Source: Hylemonella gracilis ATCC 19624 (GTDB lineage Bacteria > Pseudomonadota > Gammaproteobacteria > Burkholderiales > Burkholderiaceae_C). From it: a DNA stretch of 64,000 nt. Position numbers and translations under genes: made by a program. The notes under the pieces were generated by a model. The model searched no databases, was not told where the DNA came from, and was given only the letters and a program-made list of their open reading frames with translations. The stretch spans positions 62,001 through 126,000 of the forward strand of contig NZ_AEGR01000052.1 in the NCBI RefSeq assembly GCF_000211835.1, given 5' to 3'. Position 1 is the first letter of the stretch, and each line of letters opens with the position of its first letter. Positions 1 through 7,920 of this stretch are shown in pieces.

Positions 1-44
1 CCCACACCAACGTCAACGACTTCCGCGCCTTGCTGGTGTTGTGA
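1..44 (+). CDS. glycerate 2-kinase (MOFRL family), C-terminal fragment
   Basis: Only the last 13 codons and the TGA stop (42-44) lie in the window; the reading frame begins at base 3. The residues read HTNVNDFRALLVL. The TNVNDFRA stretch is, from family knowledge, the typical C-terminus of MOFRL-type glycerate 2-kinases (also annotated as hydroxypyruvate reductase, TtuD/GckA), which phosphorylate glycerate to 2-phosphoglycerate. The assignment rests on this short tail alone, so it is tentative. Confidence 0.55.
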   Translation, partial: HTNVNDFRALLVL

Positions 45-53
45 GCCTGCCGT

Positions 54-86
54 GAAGGTCGGCACGCGAGCCGCGTGTCGACCTTC
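54..86. terminator. long hairpin between convergent genes
   Basis: GAAGGTCG (54-61) pairs with CGACCTTC (79-86) and CACGCG (63-68) pairs with CGCGTG (72-77) around a three-base loop, with one G.U pair between the two helices. This makes a stem of about 15 pairs. It lies between the glycerate kinase stop and the end of the convergent hydrolase gene, which suits a shared terminator. It has no clear T-tract, so termination is inferred from position and strength. Confidence 0.55.
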
Positions 87-137
87 ATTCCTACGTGCTG
101 CACGCCGCGTCTTGCTGGACCGCGCCGCGCCGTGGTT

Positions 138-1121
138 TCAGCGGTCGCTGCGGATCGGGCCGAATTCCACCGGAACCCAGGCGTAACCTTGCGGGTCCTT
201 GCGCACATGGCCCAGACCAGGGAAGGGCAGGTGAGCGCCGGCGATGGTCCAGCCGGACTCGCTGGCGCGTTGGAACAGCGCCTTGCGCGTGGCGATGGCC
301 TGCTGCTGGTTCACGTCGAACTCCAGCGACACTTCCGGGTGCTGGAACTGCACCGCGTGGCTGTGCACGATGTCACCCCAGACCAACAGCTTGTGCGCGC
401 CCGAGCTGAAGAGGTAGGAGCTGTGACCCGGCGTGTGGCCCGGTGTGCCCACCACGCTCACCCCTGGCATCAGCGTGTCACCGGCCTTGAAGCTGCGCAG
501 GCGTCCCGCGGTCTTGTAGGGGCGGACCGCGTCCATGGCCATGCGAAAGAACGGCTGGTTGTCTTTCGGGGCCGCGTTGGCCGTTGTTTCATCCAACCAG
601 AAGTCGATGTCCTGTTGCGCGGCCCAGAGCGTGGCCTTGGGGAAGGCCGGTTGCCCGTTCTTGTCGAGCACGCCGCAGAGGTGGTCGGGGTGCAGGTGGG
701 TCAGCAGCACGGCGTCCACCTGCTCCGGCTGGTAGCCTGCGGCGCGGATGTTGTCCTGCACCTGGCCCAGGCTGGGGCCGAAGCAGCTCGCCGCCCCGGC
801 ATCGACCAGCACCAACTGCTCGCCGGTGTTCACCAAATAGGCGTTGACCGCGGTCTGCACGCCCTTGCTGCTGTCGATGAACATGCGCGCCAGCAGGGTC
901 TGGATCTGGTCGGCTCGCAGACCCTTGAGCAGGGGCGTGCCCAGGTCGACGTAGCCGTCGTACAGGGCGGTGACTTCGAAGCTGCCATTGGCATGCCGGT
1001 AATAACCTGGCACCTGGATTTTCTGCGCGGGCGGCGCGGCGTGCAGGCTCAGGGTGCTCAAGGCGAGGCCGAGGGCCATCAGGCTTCGGCGCAGGAGACG
1101 GGTAGGGGTGTGCGTGTGCAT
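138..1121 (-). CDS. periplasmic metallo-beta-lactamase-fold hydrolase
   Basis: A 327-residue MBL-fold metal-dependent hydrolase. An N-terminal signal peptide (basic start, hydrophobic SLMALGLALSTLSLHA, then AAPPAQ) indicates export. The zinc signature THLHPDH lies in the middle and is followed by the second conserved histidine motif GHTPGHS, so both metal-site elements are present. The ATG at 1121 was chosen over an ATG 48 bases upstream because it places the signal peptide at the true N-terminus. Substrate is not evident: the fold covers lactonases, thiol hydrolases and phosphodiesterases, and similar exported proteins are often named only MBL-fold hydrolase. The AraC-type gene lies 124 bases upstream on the same strand and may control it. 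Confidence 0.88.
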   Translation of the reverse strand: MHTHTPTRLLRRSLMALGLALSTLSLHAAPPAQKIQVPGYYRHANGSFEVTALYDGYVDLGTPLLKGLRADQIQTLLARMFIDSSKGVQTAVNAYLVNTGEQLVLVDAGAASCFGPSLGQVQDNIRAAGYQPEQVDAVLLTHLHPDHLCGVLDKNGQPAFPKATLWAAQQDIDFWLDETTANAAPKDNQPFFRMAMDAVRPYKTAGRLRSFKAGDTLMPGVSVVGTPGHTPGHSSYLFSSGAHKLLVWGDIVHSHAVQFQHPEVSLEFDVNQQQAIATRKALFQRASESGWTIAGAHLPFPGLGHVRKDPQGYAWVPVEFGPIRSDR

Positions 1122-1245
1122 GTCGGGTCTCTCGGTCTGATCTCTGTGGGGGATGACGTGACAGCGCAAATGTCAGCGAGGGCTGTCGCAGACCAGTGTA
1201 GGCAGGGGCAATGGTGCGAAGCGCTCAGAATCGCACGCGAACCGT

Positions 1246-2079
1246 TCAAACGCTGCCCACGCGCGACGGTTCCACCCCATAGCGTTCGGCGAAGCGCTTG
1301 CTGAAGCTGGCGGTCGAGGCATAACCGACCCGCATGGCCACCGATTTCACGGGCAGCCGCGTGCTTTGCAGCAGGGTCAGCGCCTGGGCCAGGCGCGCGC
1401 CGGTGATCAGTTCGCGCAGCGAGGTTCCCGAAGCGGCGAGTTGGCGCCGCAAGGTAGCGCCGCTGAGTCCCAGGGCCTGTTCGATGTCGGAGGAACTCCA
1501 GTCGCGCGCCGGCTCGGCCACGACCATGGCGCGGATCTGATCGGCCAGGCTGGGGGTCACCGGCGCCAGCAGGCCGCCGTGGCCCAGTGCGTGCAGGCGC
1601 AGCACCACGCCGACCATCGCGTGGCAGGCGAAGACGGTTTCTCCCTGTTGCACAGTGTCCGCCCAGTGCAAGAGCGCCATCGCCACGTCGTCCAACGCAA
1701 CGCTGGCCAAGTGGCCAGGCTCGCTGGATGCCTGGCCCTGCAGCAGTTGGCGGGCAGCCTCGAGGGTCGGTGTTTCGATGCCAATGGCGATGGCCGTGTA
1801 ATCCCCGCCCTGAGCGTCCGGGATGTTTTCCATGTCGAGGTTGCGTGCACCGGGCACCAACAGCATGTGGCCGGGTTGGACTTGCATCCATGCGCCGCGC
1901 TCGCGGCAGCGCTTGGTGCCTTGCAACGGAATGATCAGCGTGGGACGCACCACCTCCACGGCCTTGATGTGATGGGCGTGCACGGCGCGCAGGCACAGGC
2001 AGGGCAGGGCGCTGCCCAGGCTGCTGAGCTCTTGCAAGCGGGCCAGCAGGAGCTGACCGGGCGTGGGGGCTGCGTTCAT
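1246..2079 (-). CDS. AraC-family transcriptional regulator
   Basis: A 277-residue regulator with an N-terminal cupin-like sensing half (PTLIIPLQGTKRC, then a QPGHMLLVPG segment typical of ligand-binding AraC relatives) and a C-terminal double helix-turn-helix. The second HTH carries the family signature VGYASTASFSKRFAERYGVEPS. The start ATG at 2079 (MNAAPTP) is preferred to the in-frame ATG 57 bases upstream because the longer version adds no conserved sequence. It precedes the MBL hydrolase gene on the same strand, which is the most likely target along with its own promoter. The ligand is unknown. Confidence 0.88.
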   Translation of the reverse strand: MNAAPTPGQLLLARLQELSSLGSALPCLCLRAVHAHHIKAVEVVRPTLIIPLQGTKRCRERGAWMQVQPGHMLLVPGARNLDMENIPDAQGGDYTAIAIGIETPTLEAARQLLQGQASSEPGHLASVALDDVAMALLHWADTVQQGETVFACHAMVGVVLRLHALGHGGLLAPVTPSLADQIRAMVVAEPARDWSSSDIEQALGLSGATLRRQLAASGTSLRELITGARLAQALTLLQSTRLPVKSVAMRVGYASTASFSKRFAERYGVEPSRVGSV

Positions 2080-2174
2080 GGCGGGTCGGGTGGCGTGGAG
2101 GCGGACAGGCCATCCAAGATAGCACGATGCCCCCATCCCCGCGTGCCCCCGATCGCCTCAGGTACGCGGGTGCG

Positions 2175-2615
2175 TCAACTGCACAGCGCCCGGATCTCCG
2201 CTGGGATGGGCAATGCCCGGATGCCCGCGCCATCCTCGCGCCGCGCAGCGAAGATGCGGACCTCCTCGCATTCCATGATCAGCGTCATCTCATCGCCCGT
2301 CTTGTCGGGGTTCACGCGTTCGATGCGGTAGCGCTGCACGAAGCTCTTGTCGCGCCACTCGGCCACATGCACCCGGACGTGCAGCACATCGCCATAGCTG
2401 GCCGTCTTGACGAAGCGCGCGTGGGTATCGACCAGCGGGGTGCCGATGACGCCCGTGGTTTTCTCCGTCTCGTGCCAAGGCGGCACCCCGCATTCGATGA
2501 AGAAATGACGCGATGCGGCGTCGATCCAGCGAAAGAAATTGGGGAACCAGACGATGCCCGCCGGGTCGCAATCGCCGAACTCGACGCGTTGCAGGTAGGT
2601 GATGGTTTTCGACAT
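2175..2615 (-). CDS. 4-hydroxybenzoyl-CoA-type (hot-dog) thioesterase
   Basis: A 146-residue acyl-CoA thioesterase. It begins MSKTITYLQRVEFGDCDPAGIVWFP; the D-x-D-PAGIV(W/Y) segment is the active-site motif of the 4HBT hot-dog family, in which the aspartate before PAGIV is the catalytic carboxylate. The open frame runs another 73 codons upstream, but that stretch is the intergenic repeat, so the ATG at 2615 is the real start. It is the last gene of the minus-strand group iorA-iorB-TctC-thioesterase. In that setting it could release an aryl acid from an aryl-acetyl-CoA made by the oxidoreductase; this is inference. The exact acyl-CoA cannot be told from sequence. Confidence 0.88.
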   Translation of the reverse strand: MSKTITYLQRVEFGDCDPAGIVWFPNFFRWIDAASRHFFIECGVPPWHETEKTTGVIGTPLVDTHARFVKTASYGDVLHVRVHVAEWRDKSFVQRYRIERVNPDKTGDEMTLIMECEEVRIFAARREDGAGIRALPIPAEIRALCS

Positions 2616-2627
2616 GATGATGTTCAC

Positions 2628-2743
2628 CGCTCGCCGCTGGGCCGCCCCAAGGCGAGCGACGGCCCCAAATCCAAGCAAAGCGCAGGACTGACCTGTGCTT
2701 GGGGGCAGCGACCCGTGCAACGGCGGAGGGTGGGGGTCAACAC
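2628..2743. repeat. intergenic GC-rich hairpin repeat, copy 1 (long form)
   Basis: Starts with the inverted pair CGCTCGCC (2628-2635) / GGCGAGCG (2651-2658), continues through CGACGGCCCC, then holds a second hairpin: CCAAGCA (2671-2677) with TGCTTGG (2696-2702) and an inner CAGG/CCTG pair. It ends GGGGGCAGCGACCCG... and a GTGGGGGTCAACA tail. Copy 2 follows directly with nearly identical flanks but a short CCCCC-TC-GGGGG hairpin in place of the long inner stem. It lies between the TctC gene stop and the thioesterase start. Confidence 0.85.
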
Positions 2744-2744
2744 C

Positions 2745-2830
2745 CGCTCGCCGCCGGGCCGCCCCAAGGCGAGCGACGGCCCCCTCGGGGGGCAGCGACC
2801 CGTGCAACGGCGGAGCGTGGGGGTCAACAT
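2745..2830. repeat. intergenic GC-rich hairpin repeat, copy 2 (short form)
   Basis: A tandem, same-orientation copy of the unit at 2628-2743. The flanks are almost identical (CGCTCGCC 2745-2752 / GGCGAGCG 2768-2775, then the GTGCAACGGCGGAG tail), but the inner stem is reduced to CCCCC-TC-GGGGG. It abuts the TGA stop of the TctC-type gene at 2831. Its sequence between co-directional genes suggests an RNA-level role or a mobile miniature element; neither is proven. Confidence 0.85.
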
Positions 2831-3835
2831 TCAATCGCCCTTGATGCCGCGTTCGCGGATCAGCTTGCCAAAGCGTTTCGAATCTTCATCCGCCTTGGCC
2901 GAGAACTGCTTGGGCGTCATGGGCGCGGCGGCGCCGCCCACGGCGTTGATGCGTTCCTTCACGGCGGTCGTGCCTAGGATTTTGTTGATCTCGGTGTTCA
3001 GGCGCGTGACCACGGCGGCCGGCGTGCCCGCGGGCGCGTAGAAGCCGAAGTAGCTGTCGGCGTCAAAGCCCTTGAGGCCGGTGGCTTCGTCCACGGTGGG
3101 CGTGTCGGGCACGATGGCCGCGCGGTGCGGGCTGCCCACGGCCAGCAGCTTGAGCTTGCCCGACTGCACGTGCGGCAGGGCGATGCCCGGATCGAAGGAG
3201 AAGTCGATCTGGCCGGCCAGCAGGTCGTTGAGCGCCGGAGCCGCGCCCTTGTAAGGCACGTGCAGGGCGTCGGTGCCGGTCATGCTCTTGAACATCTCCC
3301 CGGCCAGGTGGGGCGAGCTGCCGTTGCCCGGCGAGCCGTAGGAGAGCTTGCCCGGGTTGGCCTTGAGGTAGGCGATGAATTCCTGGGCGTTGTTGACCGG
3401 CAGGTCCTTGCGCACCACCAGGAACACGGCCACGCGCGCGACCGAAGCCACCGGCACGATGTCCTTGGCCGGGTTGAAGGGCATCTTGTCGTAGATGTGC
3501 GGGTTCACCGACACCAGGCCGCCCGAGCTCATCAGCAGGGTGTAGCCGTCGGCTGGCGACTTGGCCACCGCGTCACCCCCAATGTTGCCGCCCGAGCCGG
3601 CACGGTTTTCCACCACCACCGGCTGGCCCAGCACGTCCTGCAGCGGTGCCGTGACCAGTCGGCCCAGGGTGTCAGCCACGCCGCCGGGCGGGAAGGTCAC
3701 GATGACCTTGACCGGCTTGTTCGGGTAGGCCTGGGCGGCCACCGGCAGGGGCAGCAAACCCAGGGCCAGGCCACCGATGGCGGCGCTGGTCGCCAGCAGT
3801 GCGCGGCGCAGGGGGGAGGTGGATGTCGATGTCAT
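2831..3835 (-). CDS. tripartite tricarboxylate transporter substrate-binding protein (Bug/TctC family)
   Basis: A 334-residue periplasmic binding protein, the usual Bug length. It has a signal peptide ending near LPVAAQA and then AYPNKPVKVIVTFPPGGVADTLGR, the diagnostic N-terminal motif, followed by VENRAGSGGNIGGDAVA and HVPYKGAAPALNDLLAGQIDF. These are all Bug-family landmarks. The start is supported by a GAGGAGA Shine-Dalgarno six bases upstream of the ATG. No TctA or TctB membrane gene is nearby, as is common for the greatly expanded Bug family in Burkholderiales. Its place in the ior operon suggests it captures an aromatic or 2-oxo acid, but ligand identity is inference. Confidence 0.95.
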   Translation of the reverse strand: MTSTSTSPLRRALLATSAAIGGLALGLLPLPVAAQAYPNKPVKVIVTFPPGGVADTLGRLVTAPLQDVLGQPVVVENRAGSGGNIGGDAVAKSPADGYTLLMSSGGLVSVNPHIYDKMPFNPAKDIVPVASVARVAVFLVVRKDLPVNNAQEFIAYLKANPGKLSYGSPGNGSSPHLAGEMFKSMTGTDALHVPYKGAAPALNDLLAGQIDFSFDPGIALPHVQSGKLKLLAVGSPHRAAIVPDTPTVDEATGLKGFDADSYFGFYAPAGTPAAVVTRLNTEINKILGTTAVKERINAVGGAAAPMTPKQFSAKADEDSKRFGKLIRERGIKGD

Positions 3836-3885
3836 GGTGTTGTCTCCTCGTTGAAAGAATCAGGGGTCGGGCACGGGCGCCTTGA

Positions 3886-5502
3886 TCATGGGGTTTTTCT
3901 GAGCGCTGGCTTGCGCACCCAGCGGATGGGCTGGGCTTTCAAGGGCCGCGCTGGGGCGCCGTGCTGCGCCAGGGTCTTGTCCAGGGCTTGGCCGGCGTCG
4001 TCGGTCAGGGCGGCTTGACGCGCGGCGGCGATGGCGGCCGCGCGCGCCGCGTCGTCGCTGAAGTGCGAGGCCGTGGCCAGGTGGCGCACGACGTGCAACA
4101 GATTGTCCTTGCCGCGCTCGTTGGTGCTGCCATAGCCCTTGATCAGACGGCCGCACTGGGCGATCTCGAAGCCACTGGCCCAGTGCCGCGCGGTCTGCTG
4201 CGTCACGGCCCCCAGCCATTCGTCGATCAGGGCTTGCTCGGTGACGAAACGGCTGCCATGCGGGCGCAGCCACTTGAGCCGGGCCAGCAGGCGCAGCGCC
4301 AACATGCCGCCCACGGTGTGCGTGCCGATCTTGAGCGGCAGCGCCCAGGGGGTCTTGCCCGCGAGCGAGCGCCTCCTGTCCCAGGCCAGGAGGCGTTGGG
4401 CCGAGCGCTGCGGCAGCAAGGCCGCGAACTCGGGCACACCGGGCTTGAAGTGGTCGTAAAGCTTGAGCAGGTCTTCGTCCTTGGCCTTGACTTCTCCGAG
4501 CACGCGTTGCCAGCGGGTGGCGCTGCTCTTGAGGTCGGCCACGCGCACGATGTCGTCGAAGGCCATCCACAACGCCAGCCAGCGCGCCATCTCGCGCGTG
4601 ACGGCCCAGCCGCGTCGGCCCTGGGGATCACTAGAGCGCTCGGCCTCCAGCACCGTGTGCAGCCGTTCGATGTAGCGCCGCGCGTAGGCGGCGTTCTGGT
4701 ACTCGTGCAGGCGTGCGCAGGCCAGTGCGATGAGATCGTGCAGCGTGGCGGGAAAACGCGCCGCCACCTCGGCCGGCAGAGCTGGCAACGCCTGAGAGGC
4801 GCTTGCCGCTGACGCCGACGGGGCAGTGGGCGGGCTCAGTACCGCGTCGATGTAGTGGGCCTGCTGACGCTGCGCGTTCACGGCCTCGAAGCCCAGAGCG
4901 AAGCCGCGCAGGCTGGCTTGGGCCATGCTGCCTTCGCCGCCGATGACCTGCTCGTAATCCTCGCGCTTCATGGGCAGTAGGCCGCTGGCCGCGATGCAGC
5001 CCAGCATCACGGCGCTCACCACGGTGCCGGCCTGGCGGGTCAGCTCGGCCATGTCGATCAAGTGGTGGGCGCGGCTGTGTGCCGCGACGAGTTGCGCGAG
5101 CTGGGCGCTGTCGCGTCGGCCGTCGCCCAGCTGCATCTTTTCCATCGTGGTCAGCGTGCGCGCGGTGGAGCTGAGCACCAGGGTGCGTTCACGGCTGGCA
5201 TGGCCCAGGCTGAGTTGACGCGCCGTTTCCAGCAACTCGCTGGACACCAGCGCGTCCAGGCGGCCGGGCATGGGGTAGAGGCCGAGCACGGGGCGCAGGC
5301 CGTTCAGCTCGGACTGGGGCGTGGGAAAGACCTCGAGGTAATAGGTCGTCGCGCCCGTGCGCTGAGCCACACCGGGGATGGAGGTGGCCTGCACTGGGTA
5401 GCCCGCATGGCGCGCGGTCTCGACCAGCCATTCGGTCAGCACGCCGCCGCCTTCGCCGCCGAGGGCGCAGAGCAGGAGAGAAATCGGTTGTTGGGTACTC
5501 AT
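3886..5502 (-). CDS. iorB: indolepyruvate ferredoxin oxidoreductase, beta-type subunit
   Basis: A 538-residue partner of the alpha subunit encoded just upstream. The N-terminal 190 residues form the pyruvate-ferredoxin-oxidoreductase gamma-type domain, with the glycine motif ALGGEGGGVLTEWL and the SIPGVAQRTGATTYY segment. The remaining ~340 residues form the large C-terminal extension (DUF6537 type) found in proteobacterial versions, much longer than the ~200-residue archaeal IorB. The enzyme oxidatively decarboxylates aryl 2-oxo acids such as indolepyruvate or phenylpyruvate to aryl-acetyl-CoA, passing electrons to a low-potential acceptor. It is separated from the alpha gene by a copy of the intergenic repeat, and the two are expected to be co-transcribed. 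Confidence 0.9.
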   Translation of the reverse strand: MSTQQPISLLLCALGGEGGGVLTEWLVETARHAGYPVQATSIPGVAQRTGATTYYLEVFPTPQSELNGLRPVLGLYPMPGRLDALVSSELLETARQLSLGHASRERTLVLSSTARTLTTMEKMQLGDGRRDSAQLAQLVAAHSRAHHLIDMAELTRQAGTVVSAVMLGCIAASGLLPMKREDYEQVIGGEGSMAQASLRGFALGFEAVNAQRQQAHYIDAVLSPPTAPSASAASASQALPALPAEVAARFPATLHDLIALACARLHEYQNAAYARRYIERLHTVLEAERSSDPQGRRGWAVTREMARWLALWMAFDDIVRVADLKSSATRWQRVLGEVKAKDEDLLKLYDHFKPGVPEFAALLPQRSAQRLLAWDRRRSLAGKTPWALPLKIGTHTVGGMLALRLLARLKWLRPHGSRFVTEQALIDEWLGAVTQQTARHWASGFEIAQCGRLIKGYGSTNERGKDNLLHVVRHLATASHFSDDAARAAAIAAARQAALTDDAGQALDKTLAQHGAPARPLKAQPIRWVRKPALRKTP

Positions 5503-5510
5503 GGTGGGTT

Positions 5511-5621
5511 TTGCCGCCGGGCCGCCCCAAGGCGAGACGCGGCCCCAAATTCAAGCAAAGCGCAGGACAAGCCTGTGCTTGAGGGCAGCGCAGCACACGA
5601 AGTGGCAAGCGTGGGGGCCAT
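5511..5621. repeat. intergenic hairpin repeat, copy 3 (long form, diverged)
   Basis: The same family as the copies at 2628-2830, located in the iorA-iorB gap. It keeps GCCGGGCCGCCCCAAGGCGAG and the inner hairpin TCAAGCA (5551-5557) / TGCTTGA (5576-5582) with inner CAGG/CCTG. The outermost pair of this stem is T-A here but C-G in copy 1, a compensated change. The right end has diverged (GCAGCACACGAAGTGGCAAG) but retains GTGGGGG. Confidence 0.82.
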
Positions 5622-5626
5622 GTCTT

Positions 5627-7792
5627 TCAGGCGGGTTGCAAAGCTTTGATGAGGGGGCGGCGCAGGGCGTTGAACAGGCGTTCATGCCAGCGCGGGTTCT
5701 GCACGACCTCGGCGCGGTAGAAGGAGGGGCAGAGCGTGGCCGCGTGCGCGTTGGCGCCGCACAGGCCGCAGCCCACGCAGCCGTCGATCACGGTGGCCAC
5801 CGGGTCCACTTTCAGCGGGTCGGGGTTGTCCTTGAGCGTGAGCGTGGGGCAGCCGGACAGGCGGATGCAGGCGTGGTCGCCGTTGCACACGTCTTCGTCG
5901 ACGCCGTACTTCACACGCTCGACGCGCTTGCCTTTTTTGAGCAGGCTGGCGATCCAGGGCTTGATGCGGCGCTGGCGTTCGAGCTGGCATTCGCCCTCGG
6001 CCACGATGACCTTGAGCCCGTTGAAGTCCGAGGTGAAGGCCTCGACCAGGGTCTTGCGCACCTTCTCCACCTCGTAGGTGTGCACGGTGCGCAGCCATTG
6101 CACGCCCAGGCCCTTGAGCGTGCTCTCGATGGTCTGGTTGGTGTGCACCAGACTCTGGCGCTTGTCGGAGGCCAGGGCCTTGGCCGCGTCGCCGGGGGTG
6201 GAGATGATGTCCTGGGTGCCGGTGGCCGAGGTGTAGCCGTTCTTGAAGATCAGCAGCACGGCGTCGTCGCCGTTGAACAGCGCGCTCTGCACGCCGGTCA
6301 GCAAGCCGTTGTGCCAGAAGCCCCCGTCGCCCATCACCGAGAGCACGCGCCGGTTCATCACCGGTGAGACGCCTGCGCGGCTGGCCAGTGACATGCCGTA
6401 GCCCAGGATGGAGTGACCGAATGAGAAGGGCTCGAAGGTGGCGAGCGCGTGGCAGCCAATGTCGCCGGCCACGTGCACGTCGCCCACCTGCTGCTGCGCG
6501 ATCTTGAGCGCCGAGAACACGGGTCGCTCGGGGCAGCCGATGCACATGCCCGGCGGACGACCTGGCAAGGCCTGGCCGCCGTCCTTCGCGATGTCTCGGG
6601 CGATGGCGGCGCGGCGCTCGCGGTTGCCGGTCAGCCATTCGGGCACGGCCGCGGGCAGCAGCTCATTGCGGTACTGTTTCAGGAATTTTTCCAGGCCGCT
6701 GGCCATGACCTCGGCCGAGTACTCGCCCGCCATGGAGAGCATGTCCTTGCCGTGCAGCGGGGTCTTGATGTCGGCGCGGCGCAGCATCGTGGCGAGCTCT
6801 TGCTCGATGTACTCGGGCTGGCCTTCCTCGACCATCAGCACGGCGCGCTTGCCCACGCAAAACTCGGTCAGCTCCTCGGGCACCAAGGGGTAAGTGACGT
6901 TGAGCACCAGCAGCGGGATGTCGGTTTGGCCGAAGGCATCGGCCAGGCCGAACTGCTGCAGCGTGCGGATCAGGGTGTTGTACAGGCCGCCTTGAACGAC
7001 GATGCCGAGGTCGGCGTGCTTGCCGGGGAACAACTCATTGAGCTGGTGCTGGCGCACGTACGCGCGCGCGGCGGGCAGGCGCTGCTCGATCTTCAACTTC
7101 TCGTGGCGGAAGGTCACGGGCGGATGCGCTAGCCGGTCGTAATTGAAGGCCGCGGGCTCTTCCATCAGCGCGCGCGTGGAGATCTTGGGGGCGCGGTTGT
7201 CGCGCGCGGCGAAGCTGCCGCGCACATGGCAGGCGCGGATGCGCAGTTCCAGGATGGCGGGCATGTTGGACGCCTCGGACAGGGCGAAGCCGTGCTCCAC
7301 CGTGTCCACCATGCATTGCAGGTCGGGGCGCGGGTCCAGGAGCACCATGCCGGACTTGAGCGCGTAGGCGTGCGTGCGTTCCTGGATCACGCTGGCGCCC
7401 TCGCCGTAGTCCTCGCCAACCACGATCAGCACCCCGCCCGTGACACCCGGCGAGGCCAGGTTGGACAGCGCGTCGGCCGCCACATTGGTGCCGACGATGG
7501 ACTTCCAGGTCACGGCCCCGCGCAGCGGGTAGTGGATGGAAGCGCCCAGCATGGCCGCGGCCGAGGCCTCGTTCGAGCACGCCTCGACGTGCACGCCGAG
7601 TTCGTCCATGTAGCCCTTGGCCTGCACCATCACGTCCAGCAGGTGCGACACCGGCGCGCCCTGGTAACCGCCCACGTAGGACACGCCGGACTGCAGCAGG
7701 GCCTTGGTGATGGCGAGGATGCCCTCGCCATGGAAGGTCTGGCCCTCGCCCAGCGCCAGGGACTTGATCTCCTGGCTGAATGAAACTTCCAC
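5627..7792 (-). CDS. iorA: indolepyruvate ferredoxin oxidoreductase, alpha subunit
   Basis: A 721-residue thiamine-diphosphate enzyme subunit. Early residues GGYQGAPVSHLLD and CSNEASAAAMLGASIHYPLRG match the pyrimidine-binding domain; the C-terminal half holds a ThDP/Mg motif (MGDGGFWHNGLLTG). The last ~120 residues carry a ferredoxin-like domain with cysteines in VCNGDHACIRLSGCP and CVGCGLCGANAHAATLCP. The start is a GTG at 7792 with an AGGAGA Shine-Dalgarno; the frame extends 30 codons further upstream, but that part is the non-conserved promoter region shared with the LysR gene. With IorB it converts aryl-pyruvates to aryl-acetyl-CoA during aromatic amino acid breakdown. Control by the divergent LysR protein is likely. 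Confidence 0.93.
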   Translation of the reverse strand: MEVSFSQEIKSLALGEGQTFHGEGILAITKALLQSGVSYVGGYQGAPVSHLLDVMVQAKGYMDELGVHVEACSNEASAAAMLGASIHYPLRGAVTWKSIVGTNVAADALSNLASPGVTGGVLIVVGEDYGEGASVIQERTHAYALKSGMVLLDPRPDLQCMVDTVEHGFALSEASNMPAILELRIRACHVRGSFAARDNRAPKISTRALMEEPAAFNYDRLAHPPVTFRHEKLKIEQRLPAARAYVRQHQLNELFPGKHADLGIVVQGGLYNTLIRTLQQFGLADAFGQTDIPLLVLNVTYPLVPEELTEFCVGKRAVLMVEEGQPEYIEQELATMLRRADIKTPLHGKDMLSMAGEYSAEVMASGLEKFLKQYRNELLPAAVPEWLTGNRERRAAIARDIAKDGGQALPGRPPGMCIGCPERPVFSALKIAQQQVGDVHVAGDIGCHALATFEPFSFGHSILGYGMSLASRAGVSPVMNRRVLSVMGDGGFWHNGLLTGVQSALFNGDDAVLLIFKNGYTSATGTQDIISTPGDAAKALASDKRQSLVHTNQTIESTLKGLGVQWLRTVHTYEVEKVRKTLVEAFTSDFNGLKVIVAEGECQLERQRRIKPWIASLLKKGKRVERVKYGVDEDVCNGDHACIRLSGCPTLTLKDNPDPLKVDPVATVIDGCVGCGLCGANAHAATLCPSFYRAEVVQNPRWHERLFNALRRPLIKALQPA

Positions 7793-7901
7793 GCGTGTCT
7801 CCTCTTGCGTTCGTTGTTCTAGGGGCTGTCTTCCAGCCACGGGGGCCTGGAGGCTGCGGCAGTGTCCCGCGCGGCTCGACATTCTTCAATAGCATCTGCG
7901 A

Positions 7902-7914
7902 GATATGTAATATC
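7902..7914. promoter_or_regulatory. palindrome in the iorA/LysR divergent promoter
   Basis: GATAT-gta-ATATC is a perfect inverted repeat with a three-base centre, ending seven bases before the LysR ATG and within the 128-base intergenic region. Its position over the LysR gene's ribosome binding site suits autoregulation. It is a candidate operator by position only. Confidence 0.4.
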
Positions 7915-7920
7915 AACGCC

